Shown here piece after piece: positions 17,068 to 25,150 of a stretch of 39,572 nt of DNA. Each line of letters opens with the position of its first letter. Position 1 is the first letter of the stretch. The notes beneath the pieces were generated by a model. The model made no database searches and was not told the origin of the DNA. It was given only the letters and a program-made list of their open reading frames with translations. This DNA is from Stigonema sp964246695 (GTDB lineage: Bacteria; Cyanobacteriota; Cyanobacteriia; Cyanobacteriales; Nostocaceae). The position numbers and the translations under genes are program-made. The DNA lies in assembly GCA_964246695.1 (NCBI GenBank), contig CAXTSI010000014.1, positions 1-39,572 on the forward strand. The letters run 5' to 3'.

Positions 17068-17910
17068 ATGCTTTCAGCGAAAGATAAGCCTTGGAATTCA
17101 CCTACAACCCTGTATATTGCTAGAAAAATTCAGGCGATCGCCAACGGTCAAAAAATAGCAGTTTTGGATATGGGATGTGGGGATGGAACTATTTTGGAAT
17201 TCCTTTTAGATGATGGCTATGACCTTTATGGCTACGATTTTCTTGAGTGTGCCGAAGCTTTGAGAAAAAAAATTCAGCCCCATTTTGGGGAATCATACGA
17301 ACATCATATTCGTTTTATGGAAGATGAAAAAACTATTCCATTTTCTGATAACTCCTTTGATGTTCTATACGCGAATCAAGTGTTTGAGCATGTTAGATTT
17401 TTCAGCCAAATGATATCTGAATGTGCCAGAGTACTGAAACCTAATGGAGTTTTGTTAGTGAATTTTCCTTTAGCTACCAATCTCTCAGAACCACATCTAG
17501 ATATTCCATTTGCACATTGGATGCCACCCGGAAACGCACGAGTTTCCTATTTATATCCATTTTATGCCTTCGGGCTGAAACCAAAATTAAAAGAATGTTC
17601 GGCTAGAGAAACAGCGATTAGCCAAAATAAATACCTGCAATATCAAACCTATTATCGTTTTCTGAATGAGGTGCAAAGTGTCTCAGAATTTTATTTCAGA
17701 GAATTTGAACTAGAGACAAACCTTTTCATAAATGCCAAGTTAGACATGATGAGCAATGAAAAAAAAATTATTAAACGTTGGTTAGCTTCTTTCCTGCGTC
17801 TTTTTGAAGGCAAGATACTTGATTCTGTTGTAACTAACTTTGTCAATGCAGCATTTTGTATAAAGTACCCTAAAAAAGAGTCAATTTTCCTGAAAAAACA
17901 TGTTGAATAG
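17068..17910 (+). CDS. Class I SAM-dependent methyltransferase
   Basis: Methyltransferase of 280 residues with motif I VLDMGCGDGTILEFL (about 31-45), the strand-2 acidic residue in YGYDF, then FSDNSFDVLYANQVFEHV and LKPNGVLLVNFPL, all of the Methyltransf_11/23 type. ATG 17068 is chosen since AGAGGAG at 17054-17060 sits 7 nt before it; an upstream ATG at 17029 would add 13 residues. About 145 nt of non-coding DNA, with a weak GGTT-ATA-AACC hairpin near 16985, separates it from the amidotransferase gene. The target is presumably a sugar or acid of the polymer, not determinable here. Confidence 0.84.
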   Translation: MLSAKDKPWNSPTTLYIARKIQAIANGQKIAVLDMGCGDGTILEFLLDDGYDLYGYDFLECAEALRKKIQPHFGESYEHHIRFMEDEKTIPFSDNSFDVLYANQVFEHVRFFSQMISECARVLKPNGVLLVNFPLATNLSEPHLDIPFAHWMPPGNARVSYLYPFYAFGLKPKLKECSARETAISQNKYLQYQTYYRFLNEVQSVSEFYFREFELETNLFINAKLDMMSNEKKIIKRWLASFLRLFEGKILDSVVTNFVNAAFCIKYPKKESIFLKKHVE

Positions 17911-18034
17911 TCTGTGAAAGTTTTGATTATTTTGTGCATGTATTAATAAGAATAATAGATTTTACTGTATGCGAACACGAATGACAATATTATCTATTTT
18001 TTAAAGTTTATAAACTATCAAAAGGTTAGGAAAC

Positions 18035-18985
18035 ATGGCTAAAATTATCGTAACCGGAGCGGCAGGATTTATTGGTTCTCAGCTTGCAGAATCTCTGTTA
18101 AAACAAGGTGAAGAAGTTATCGGAATTGATGAATTAAATGATTACTACGATCCTGCTTTAAAGCACAAGAATATTACACACTTACAAAATCATTCCAACT
18201 TTAAATTAATTGAGGGAGATATCCAGTTTTTAGATTGGCAAACACTCCTTAAAGATGTAGAAGTGGTTTACCACCAGGCGGCGCAAGCGGGAGTAAGGGC
18301 AAGTTGGGGTAAAGGTTTCCGCGCTTACACCGAACGGAATATTAACGCCACGCAAGTTTTGCTGGAAGCAGCAAAGGATGCGCAAAACGTGAAAAGGTTA
18401 GTATTTGCCTCTACCTCTAGTGTGTATGGTGACGCGGAAACTCTACCCACCCACGAGGGAATTTGTCCTCAGCCAGTTTCTCCTTATGGCATTACTAAGC
18501 TAGCAGCTGAACGCTTGTGTGGGCTGTATCACAAAAACTTTGGCGTGTCGTTTGTAGCATTGCGCTATTTCACAGTTTATGGTCCCAGACAGCGTCCAGA
18601 TATGGCATTTCATAAGTTTTTCAAAGCGGTTTTGCTAGATGAGGCGATTCCCATCTACGGTGATGGACAGCAAACGCGGGACTTTACATTTATTAGTGAT
18701 GCAGTAGCAGCCAATTTAGCCGCCGCCACCGTACCCCAAGCAGTTGGTGAAATCTTCAACATAGGCGGCGGTAGCAGGGTGGTTTTAACACAAGTGCTGG
18801 ACACAATGGAAGAGATTGTTGGCAAACCAATTAAGAGACACCACATTGAAAAGGCGATGGGAGATGCGCGTCACACTGCTGCAGATGTATCTAAGGCGCA
18901 GAGAATCCTTGGCTACCAACCGCAAATCTCTCTTAAAGAGGGGTTAACCCAAGAATGGCAGTGGGTGCAGTCGTTGTATGCGTAA
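18035..18985 (+). CDS. NAD-dependent epimerase, UDP-glucuronate 4-epimerase-like
   Basis: An extended SDR of 316 residues. The NAD-binding GAAGFIGSQLAESL motif (about 8-21) is followed by GIDELNDYYDPALK, which is characteristic of UDP-glucuronate 4-epimerases (LNDYYDP). Catalytic residues are visible as STSSVYG and the YGITK (YxxxK) motif near residue 150, and the GPRQRPDMAFHKF stretch closes the nucleotide-sugar site. It would supply UDP-galacturonate, or possibly UDP-galactose-type sugars, to the cluster. Its presence, together with the AsnB-like amidotransferase, suggests a uronic acid in the polymer. The family is sure; the exact sugar is inferred from the LNDYYDP signature. Confidence 0.9.
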   Translation: MAKIIVTGAAGFIGSQLAESLLKQGEEVIGIDELNDYYDPALKHKNITHLQNHSNFKLIEGDIQFLDWQTLLKDVEVVYHQAAQAGVRASWGKGFRAYTERNINATQVLLEAAKDAQNVKRLVFASTSSVYGDAETLPTHEGICPQPVSPYGITKLAAERLCGLYHKNFGVSFVALRYFTVYGPRQRPDMAFHKFFKAVLLDEAIPIYGDGQQTRDFTFISDAVAANLAAATVPQAVGEIFNIGGGSRVVLTQVLDTMEEIVGKPIKRHHIEKAMGDARHTAADVSKAQRILGYQPQISLKEGLTQEWQWVQSLYA

Positions 18986-19063
18986 TCTAATACTGTAGTG
19001 CGCACCTATTTATTGTGTACTTGTTGTTTGATACTGATGTGAGATATTAAAAAGAACATAATC

Positions 19064-20047
19064 ATGATGACCAAGACAATCAAGAAGATAATAAAAAGTT
19101 CCATATTTCTAACTTCGGCTGCTTATTTAGCAACTGATTTACGCTGGCATATTCGCATGGCATTAGGAAATATTGAAACAGATTCTGGAACAATCCATGC
19201 GACATTTTCTGAAGCCGATTCCCTACATTACATTCAAGAGGTTTTTACTGACTACAAACGATATGGATTGATAGAAAAATTTCAGGGATTTGCAGCTGAG
19301 CTAGGTCCTGGAGATAATGCAGGTGTGGCGCTGCTTATGCGCCATGATGGATGTGAACAAGTAGATTTAGTAGACCGCTTCTTTAGCAAACGTAATATTG
19401 AGCAACAAAGAGGAATTTATGAATCTCTTGCGAGGCGGTATGCACTTGATGCCTTTCGACTAACAGAGTCTTGGGATGACCATCAATTGGCAGGTATAAA
19501 TTGGAAAATCGGTCAAGCGGCTGAAGTTTATTTTCAAAAATGTAATCAAAATCAAGAGCCAATTTATAACTTTATTGTCTCCCGTGCTGTTTTAGAGCAT
19601 CTTTACGATCCCCTAGATGCTTTGCAGCATATGGTAGCCAGCCTTAAACCAGGCGGACAGATGTTACATAAAATTGATTTGCGCGATCATGCCATGTTTA
19701 CACCAACACATCATGAACTGACTTTTCTAGAAATTCCCAGTCCTATTTACCGTCGTATGGTGCGTAACTCCGGTCGTCCGAATCGTATCCTTGTACATGA
19801 TTACCAAGAGGTACTAGAAGAAATGAAAAGTGCTGGATTAATTGATTACTCTTTGTTAGTTACAAGGTTAGTAGATGTGGGAGATATAACTCCCCACCAA
19901 AGGTTTGAAGAAATTGATGCAAACAAGCAACGTCAGGCAGTGGCTTTTGTGGAAAAACATCAACAAAAATTTGTCAGCGAATTTCATCATGTTGACAACT
20001 ATAAACTAGCCATCTCTGGCATCTTTTTAATTGTCAATAAGAAATAA
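19064..20047 (+). CDS. Class I SAM-dependent methyltransferase
   Basis: A protein of 327 residues with a SAM-binding core: FAAELGPGDNAGVALL (about 77-92) as motif I, the acidic VDLVDRFF strand-2 end, and FIVSRAVLEHLYDP with LKPGGQML as later motifs. A hydrophobic N-terminal stretch IFLTSAAYLATDL could anchor it to the membrane. Two consecutive ATG codons (19064, 19067) occur with no clear Shine-Dalgarno. It resembles proteins seen in polysaccharide clusters and is unlike the two other methyltransferases here beyond the core motifs. Substrate unknown. Confidence 0.8.
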   Translation: MMTKTIKKIIKSSIFLTSAAYLATDLRWHIRMALGNIETDSGTIHATFSEADSLHYIQEVFTDYKRYGLIEKFQGFAAELGPGDNAGVALLMRHDGCEQVDLVDRFFSKRNIEQQRGIYESLARRYALDAFRLTESWDDHQLAGINWKIGQAAEVYFQKCNQNQEPIYNFIVSRAVLEHLYDPLDALQHMVASLKPGGQMLHKIDLRDHAMFTPTHHELTFLEIPSPIYRRMVRNSGRPNRILVHDYQEVLEEMKSAGLIDYSLLVTRLVDVGDITPHQRFEEIDANKQRQAVAFVEKHQQKFVSEFHHVDNYKLAISGIFLIVNKK

Positions 20048-20087
20048 ATTTACTTAGAAGCAAGCCGAAATCAACGGGTAAAGTCAG

Positions 20088-21251
20088 ATGAAAGTTCTAC
20101 ATATTTGTGCAATTGGTGCTACTGCTAAAGGTCTTTTGCTACCTCAGATTAAATACTTTTTGTCCCGCAACTTAGAAGTAGAAATAGCTTGTTCTCCGGG
20201 GTCGGAAGTGGAAAATCTCCAAAAAAACGGATATAAAGTACACCAAGTTCAGATTGACAGGAGCATTTCTTTAATTTCCAATTTAAGAAGTATCTACGGT
20301 TTGACGAAAATCATCCGACAGAATCAGTATGACCTTGTTCATGTACATACTCCAATTGCTGCTGTATTAGGACGCATTGCTGCCAAACTTGCTGGAACCA
20401 ACAGCATTGTCTACACTGCCCACGGTTTTCCGTTCCACGATTTATCATCTCCTAGTCAGTATCGCTTCTACGTTAATGTTGAGAAATTCGCTGCTTTGAT
20501 AACTGATATCATCCTTAGCCAAAATCATGAAGATATCGCCACAGCTAAAAAATTGAGTCTTTGTCCACCAGAGAAATTGGGTTACTTGGGCAACGGTGTA
20601 GATATTGATCGCTTCAGCTGCAAGCGCCTCGATCCCACTCATCAAACCCAATTACGCAAATCCTTAGGCATACCTGAAACTTCTGACTTGATAATTGGCA
20701 CAGTAGGGCGTATAACACGCAAAAAAGGAAGTGAATACTTGATTGAAGCCGCAGCTAAGCTACTTCCTCACTTTCCTAATTTGCACGTTCTGGTGATTGG
20801 CGGTCAACTCAGCACTGACCCTGAACCTTTCCAAGCTGAACTTATGGAAAAAATTCACACTCTTGGACTTGAAAAACACGTTACCCTCACAGGCGAACGT
20901 CAAGATATACCAGAGATTTTAGGCATTTTAGATATCTTTACGCTGCCTACTTTCACTCATGAAGGATTACCCCGATCTATTTTGGAAGCAATGTCGATGG
21001 GTTTACCAGTTGTCGCTACAGATATTCGAGGCTGTCGAGAAGCAGTAGTACATGGAAAAACTGGCTTAATTGTGCCACATCAAAATAGTGAAAAGTTAGC
21101 AGAGGCTTTGGGAACACTGATGTCTAATCCTCAATTGAGACAAGTTTATGGAAAAGCAAGCCGTGAACGCATCGAAGCTGAATATGATGAAGAATTAGTC
21201 TTTCAAAGACTGACAGAATTCTATAAAGAATTGGGAATTTCGTTACCATAA
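20088..21251 (+). CDS. Glycosyltransferase, family 4 (EpsD/PglA-like)
   Basis: GT4 enzyme of 387 residues. It has MKVLHICAIGATAKGLL at the N terminus, LVHVHTPIAAVLGRI and YTAHGFPFHD in the acceptor domain, the hinge LGNGVDIDRF, GRITRKKGSEYLIEAA in the donor domain, and E-x7-E in HEGLPRSILEAMSMG (about 303-317). The HTP(I/V)A...TAHGFxF combination is that of EpsD- and PglA-type enzymes that add the second sugar to a lipid carrier. It is related to the broken gene at 28749-29903, so it may have replaced that function. The next gene downstream is the intact phosphoglycosyl transferase. Confidence 0.92.
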   Translation: MKVLHICAIGATAKGLLLPQIKYFLSRNLEVEIACSPGSEVENLQKNGYKVHQVQIDRSISLISNLRSIYGLTKIIRQNQYDLVHVHTPIAAVLGRIAAKLAGTNSIVYTAHGFPFHDLSSPSQYRFYVNVEKFAALITDIILSQNHEDIATAKKLSLCPPEKLGYLGNGVDIDRFSCKRLDPTHQTQLRKSLGIPETSDLIIGTVGRITRKKGSEYLIEAAAKLLPHFPNLHVLVIGGQLSTDPEPFQAELMEKIHTLGLEKHVTLTGERQDIPEILGILDIFTLPTFTHEGLPRSILEAMSMGLPVVATDIRGCREAVVHGKTGLIVPHQNSEKLAEALGTLMSNPQLRQVYGKASRERIEAEYDEELVFQRLTEFYKELGISLP

Positions 21252-21326
21252 AATTTCCAATCTACTTTGGAATCGCTACACATCCTTTACACCGATTTCT
21301 CCTTCATCAAAATCTACCATTCTTCA

Positions 21327-21413
21327 GTTGCAGGACGAGCCATTTGGGAAATCGTAGATATTTGCAAAGCAACTGGCATTCAAAATGCGCACTTTATCGG
21401 GGATACATGAAAT
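21327..21413 (+). pseudogene. 87-bp scrap of the cluster's 4,6-dehydratase gene
   Basis: This stretch matches 5338-5423 of the dehydratase gene closely over its length, for instance GAAATCGTAGATATTTGC and ATACATGAAAT, with one extra base. Translated, it reads VAGRAIWEIVDIC against VAGRVIREIVDIC in the intact protein; after the extra base the second frame gives RTLSGIHEIL against STLPGIHEIL. It lies between a GT4 gene and the phosphoglycosyl transferase and has no start or function of its own. It looks like what is left of a second, divergent dehydratase gene after deletion. Confidence 0.82.
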
Positions 21414-21453
21414 CCTCTGGGTTTTTCGATCACTTAGAATCAGGGATGGATCT

Positions 21454-22089
21454 ATGACTTCTGAACATTTTCAGGTTGCTCGTTTAGCGAAACATAGCAG
21501 ATTAATCAAGTCTTTATTAGATCAAGTCGTGGCAGCACTCACTCTATTAGTTCTTTCTCCACTGATATTGATAGTTGCGATCGCTATTTACTTTCGTTTG
21601 GGTCGTCCAGTTCTTTTCACTCAACCACGTCCCGGTAAAAACGGTCATATTTTCACTTTTTACAAGTTTCGTACCATGACGAATGAACGGGATAAAGAAG
21701 GCAATTTACTACCCGATGAAAAACGCCTCACGTCATTTGGTCAATTCCTTCGTAAAACCAGTCTCGACGAACTCCCTCAGCTTTGGAATGTCCTGAAAGG
21801 AGATATGAGCTTTGTTGGTCCACGTCCTTTAATTGTCAGGTATCTTGACCGCTACAGCTCTGAACAAGCACGCCGCCATGAAGTCAAACCAGGAATTACA
21901 GGTTTAGCGCAGATTAAGGGTCGCAACGCCATTAGTTGGGAAGAAAAATTCAAACTTGATATCTGGTATGTCGATAATTGGAGTTTATGGCTTGACTTGA
22001 AAATTATTTTCCTAACAGTGTTTAAAGTCTTGCAACAAGAGGGCATTAATCAAAAAGGATACGCTACATCTGAAGAATTCAAAGGATAA
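21454..22089 (+). CDS. Initiating phosphoglycosyl transferase (bacterial sugar transferase)
   Basis: Monotopic phosphoglycosyl transferase of 211 residues that moves a sugar-1-phosphate from its nucleotide to undecaprenyl phosphate and so starts repeat-unit assembly. A single hydrophobic re-entrant helix (about 25-47, LTLLVLSPLILIVAIAI) is followed by FTQPRPGKNG, YKFRTM, the catalytic pair Asp105-Glu106 in LDELPQLWNVLKGDMS, and FVGPRPL. It corresponds to the catalytic half of WcaJ/WbaP-type enzymes, in the short PglC/WecP-like form. ATG 21454 is preferred; an in-frame ATG at 21385 would add 23 residues, part of which come from the dehydratase scrap. This is the only intact initiating enzyme in the window. 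Confidence 0.92.
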   Translation: MTSEHFQVARLAKHSRLIKSLLDQVVAALTLLVLSPLILIVAIAIYFRLGRPVLFTQPRPGKNGHIFTFYKFRTMTNERDKEGNLLPDEKRLTSFGQFLRKTSLDELPQLWNVLKGDMSFVGPRPLIVRYLDRYSSEQARRHEVKPGITGLAQIKGRNAISWEEKFKLDIWYVDNWSLWLDLKIIFLTVFKVLQQEGINQKGYATSEEFKG

Positions 22090-22203
22090 CTTCCAGAAAA
22101 TTAGAAGCTGCAAGGTGGATGGGTTTGAGCCAAGTTATTGCAAACAAGATTCAGTCGTTCCGCATTACTAGTATAAAAAAAGGAAAGCAAGGAAAACATT
22201 GTT

Positions 22204-23187
22204 ATGGATAAATTCAACATCCTTTTTACAAGTGCGGGCAGAAGAGTTTCGCTCCTCCAATATTTTAAAAAAGCTTTAGACAAGCTTGAATTAACTGGCT
22301 GCATTGTGACAACTGATTGTCAAAAAAATGCTCCAACCTCTTTCGTCGCTGATTTTCAGGAGCAAGTACCTCGTGTAGCTGAAGCCAACTACATTAACAC
22401 CTTGCTAGATATTTGCGAAAAATATCAAATTAAAATGTTGATTCCACTAATTGATACTGAATTGCCTCTACTGTCTATTTATAAAAATGATTTTGAGTCT
22501 ATTGGCGTCACTCTTCTAGTTTCCTCATTTGAAACTAATGAAATTTGTAGAGATAAAAGAAACACTTTTGCTTTTTTTAAAAGTATTGGCATTAACACTC
22601 CAGAAATACTGAATCCAGAAATAATTTTGGCTGATACTCAAGCAAAATATCCCTTTTTAGTTAAACCTGCTGATGGTAGCTGTAGCGTTGGTGTTACTAA
22701 GGTAAAAAATGCTAAAGAATTGGAATTTTTTAAAGATTATGTACCAAACGCAATTGTCCAAGAGTTTGTAGTTGGACAAGAATATACTTTAGATATTCTG
22801 GTTGATTTTCAGGCACAGGTAAAAGCTGTTGTACCTAGACTTCGCATAGAAACACGAGCTGGGGAGATTAGTAAAGGAATAACAGTCAAAAATATTGAAA
22901 TCATGAATGCAGGAAAAAAGGTAGTTGATTCTCTACCAGGTACTATAGGTTGCATCACAGTTCAGTGTTTTCTACTCCCCGACGGGGACATTAAATTTAT
23001 TGAAATTAATCCTCGCTTTGGAGGTGGGTTTCCTCTTTCTTTCCACGCTGGTGCTGACTATCCCTCTTGGATTATAGAAATGCTACTGGGACGTAACCCT
23101 AAGATAACAATTGATAGTTGGCAAGATGGTGTCGCTATGCTTCGATATGACGACGCAATTTTTGTCTCTAAGGAAATGATTTTATGA
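22204..23187 (+). CDS. ATP-grasp domain protein (CarB/PylC-like)
   Basis: A protein of 327 residues with a pre-ATP-grasp Rossmann part beginning NILFTSAGRRVSLL, then the ATP-grasp fold: YPFLVKPADGSCSVGV (about 155-170) holds the ATP-binding Lys and the Gly-rich loop, IVQEFVVGQEYTLDI the adenine-contacting and hinge residues, and FIEINPRFGGGFPLS (about 280-294) the metal-binding Glu/Asn. ATP-grasp enzymes join a carboxylate to an amine or thiol through an acyl phosphate. AAGGAAA lies about 12-15 nt before the start. Its stop overlaps the HAD gene by 4 nt (ATGA), so both work together. In this cluster it might attach an amino acid or similar group to a sugar; the substrate cannot be told from sequence. 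Confidence 0.88.
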   Translation: MDKFNILFTSAGRRVSLLQYFKKALDKLELTGCIVTTDCQKNAPTSFVADFQEQVPRVAEANYINTLLDICEKYQIKMLIPLIDTELPLLSIYKNDFESIGVTLLVSSFETNEICRDKRNTFAFFKSIGINTPEILNPEIILADTQAKYPFLVKPADGSCSVGVTKVKNAKELEFFKDYVPNAIVQEFVVGQEYTLDILVDFQAQVKAVVPRLRIETRAGEISKGITVKNIEIMNAGKKVVDSLPGTIGCITVQCFLLPDGDIKFIEINPRFGGGFPLSFHAGADYPSWIIEMLLGRNPKITIDSWQDGVAMLRYDDAIFVSKEMIL

Positions 23188-23852
23188 TCAAAGTTATTGT
23201 ATTCGACTTGGATGACACACTATTTCCTGAATATGAATTTGTGCGGAGTGGATTCCAAGCTGTGAGTGATTGGATATCCAAAAAATATGCGATCGCCAAT
23301 TTTTTTGAAGTGGCTTGGAAGTTGTTTGCAGAAGGAAAACGAGGACAAATTTTCAACCTCACTCTAGAAAAGCTAGGAATAGCAGCAGATGAAGCGCTGA
23401 TGATTCAGGAGCTTGTACAGATTTACCGAGAACATAAACCTAATATCTCTCTTCACAACGATGCACAGTGGGCTATCAATTATTTCCAGAGTTATAAACA
23501 CTTAGGAATCATTACAGATGGCTACTTAACCACTCAGCAAAATAAAATTCAGGCACTGGGAATTAGCGAAAATTTTGAGTTGATTATTTACACCGATTTA
23601 TATGGTAGAGAAAATTGGAAACCTAGCCCATTATCTTACCTAAAAGTTATGGAGACTATCAAATGCGAAGGCAGAGAATGTCTTTACGTTGGAGACAATC
23701 CTACCAAAGATTTTGTCACGGCAAAAAAATTGGATTGGTTAACAGTTCAAATATGTCGTGAATGTGGAGAATACTCCCAGATTACATTGGAAGAAACCCA
23801 TGAGGCGAATCTTAGAGTCAAGTCATTAATGGAATTGAAAAATCTACTATAA
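23184..23852 (+). CDS. HAD-superfamily hydrolase
   Basis: A haloacid dehalogenase-like phosphatase of 222 residues. Motif I is VFDLDDTLFPE with nucleophile Asp8 and general acid Asp10, motif II is GIITDGYLTT, motif III the Lys of ENWKPSPLSY, and motif IV VGDNPTKDF. The helical cap (about 15-85) is of the subfamily I (C1 cap) type. It is coupled to the preceding ATP-grasp gene by an ATGA overlap. A phosphatase next to a ligase suggests removal of a phosphate from a sugar or product made in the same step, but this is inference. All four motifs look intact. Confidence 0.9.
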   Translation: MIKVIVFDLDDTLFPEYEFVRSGFQAVSDWISKKYAIANFFEVAWKLFAEGKRGQIFNLTLEKLGIAADEALMIQELVQIYREHKPNISLHNDAQWAINYFQSYKHLGIITDGYLTTQQNKIQALGISENFELIIYTDLYGRENWKPSPLSYLKVMETIKCEGRECLYVGDNPTKDFVTAKKLDWLTVQICRECGEYSQITLEETHEANLRVKSLMELKNLL

Positions 23853-23913
23853 AAGGATGCTACTTCATACTATTATGGACACTCACTTAACTGCTGATAA
23901 CTATAGTTATACT

Positions 23914-25041
23914 ATGAAAAAGCGCGTTCTACTAGTTGCTCGAATTCTGGATTCTGGTGGGGTCACTACGCATATGTTTACCCTAGCAAAAGGACTTATG
24001 TCCATTGGTTGGGAGGTGGCTATAGCAAGTGGGGGGCAAGTAGGAGAACATTCACATGGACCAGAATGGTTTGAGTCAAATGGCATCTCGCATTTCTATA
24101 TTCCTTTTCCCGGTCCATCTCTGAAGTTTGGAAATCTCATACGTGTTGTCAAGGCATATTTTGAAATGGATTCTCTTGTACGTCGATTTCATCCGGGTAT
24201 CATACACGTACATTGGCGAGCAACCGGTCCGTATGCACGTGTACAGCAGTTACTGCATAAAATTCCTTTCGTCACCTCTCTACACCTTGAAGGAATTCCT
24301 TCTGGTTTTGGATACAAAATAGGCTCTTTTTGGGGAGAAAGAAGCATCGTTATTAGTAGAGAAACTCGCGACTATTTAATCAATAATTTTCGAGTATCGC
24401 CCTCGAAAATCCGAATTGTTTACAACGGATCTGATGAGTCCTACTTTCGTCCACCCACAGAGGAGGAATACTTCAATGCTCGCCAAACTTTTGGTCTGAG
24501 TCCAAAAGACATGGTAGTTTCTCTTTTAGGACGTCTGGAAGTTGTGAAAGGGCATGATGTGCTAATTAAAGCGCTGACGTTACTGTGTGCAAAAGGATAC
24601 AATATTCTCGCACTCTTTGCCGGGGAGGGGAGCCAAGCGCAAGCGTTAGCTCAACTAGCAACGGATGCTGGTGTGGCTGACTTGGTTCGTTTTCTCGGCT
24701 ATACAGACAGTCGGCAGGTTTTATGGGCATCGGATGTGTCAGTGTTGCCTAGTCGCCAAGAAGGGTTTGCGATAGTGATAGTTGAGTCGATGCTTTGTGG
24801 GGTGGTATCTGTGCGAACACCGACTGCAGGCGCATACGACCAGATAGAAGATGGTGTGAATGGCTTCATCGTGCCGTTCGATGATTCTTGCGCATTAGCA
24901 ACACGTTTGCAGCAATTGTTAGGTGACAATGAACTCAAGCGTAAAATGGCGTCAGCTGCTCTACTAAATGCAAGAAATAGATTTACCCAGCAAATTATGG
25001 TGGAGAAAATAGAGGCAGTATATCAGGAACTTTTAAGCTGA
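23914..25041 (+). CDS. Glycosyltransferase, family 4
   Basis: GT4 enzyme of 375 residues starting from ATG 23914 (MKKRVLLVARILDSGGVTTHM); in-frame starts at 23857 and 23875 exist but precede the natural first beta-strand and have no better ribosome site. The acceptor domain shows IIHVHWRATGPYARV, the hinge VYNGSDESYF, and the donor domain LGRLEVVKGHDVLIKAL and LGYTDSRQVLWASDVSVLPSRQEGF with E-x7-E (EGFAIVIVESMLCG). It is the last intact GT in the cluster and lies between the HAD gene and the aminotransferase. Confidence 0.9.
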   Translation: MKKRVLLVARILDSGGVTTHMFTLAKGLMSIGWEVAIASGGQVGEHSHGPEWFESNGISHFYIPFPGPSLKFGNLIRVVKAYFEMDSLVRRFHPGIIHVHWRATGPYARVQQLLHKIPFVTSLHLEGIPSGFGYKIGSFWGERSIVISRETRDYLINNFRVSPSKIRIVYNGSDESYFRPPTEEEYFNARQTFGLSPKDMVVSLLGRLEVVKGHDVLIKALTLLCAKGYNILALFAGEGSQAQALAQLATDAGVADLVRFLGYTDSRQVLWASDVSVLPSRQEGFAIVIVESMLCGVVSVRTPTAGAYDQIEDGVNGFIVPFDDSCALATRLQQLLGDNELKRKMASAALLNARNRFTQQIMVEKIEAVYQELLS

Positions 25042-25150
25042 TTTAGAAAATAGACAGAAATGACATTTTTACAATTGGAGCGCAAGTTTTGCCTTCATAA
25101 ATTGTATAAAAACTTCATTCACAAACAATACTTTATCAAATATAGTGAAA

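Noticed and set aside
21385..21453. N-terminal extension of the phosphoglycosyl transferase
   Set aside because: Its residues RTLSGIHEIL come from the dehydratase scrap, and the family begins near the hydrophobic helix.
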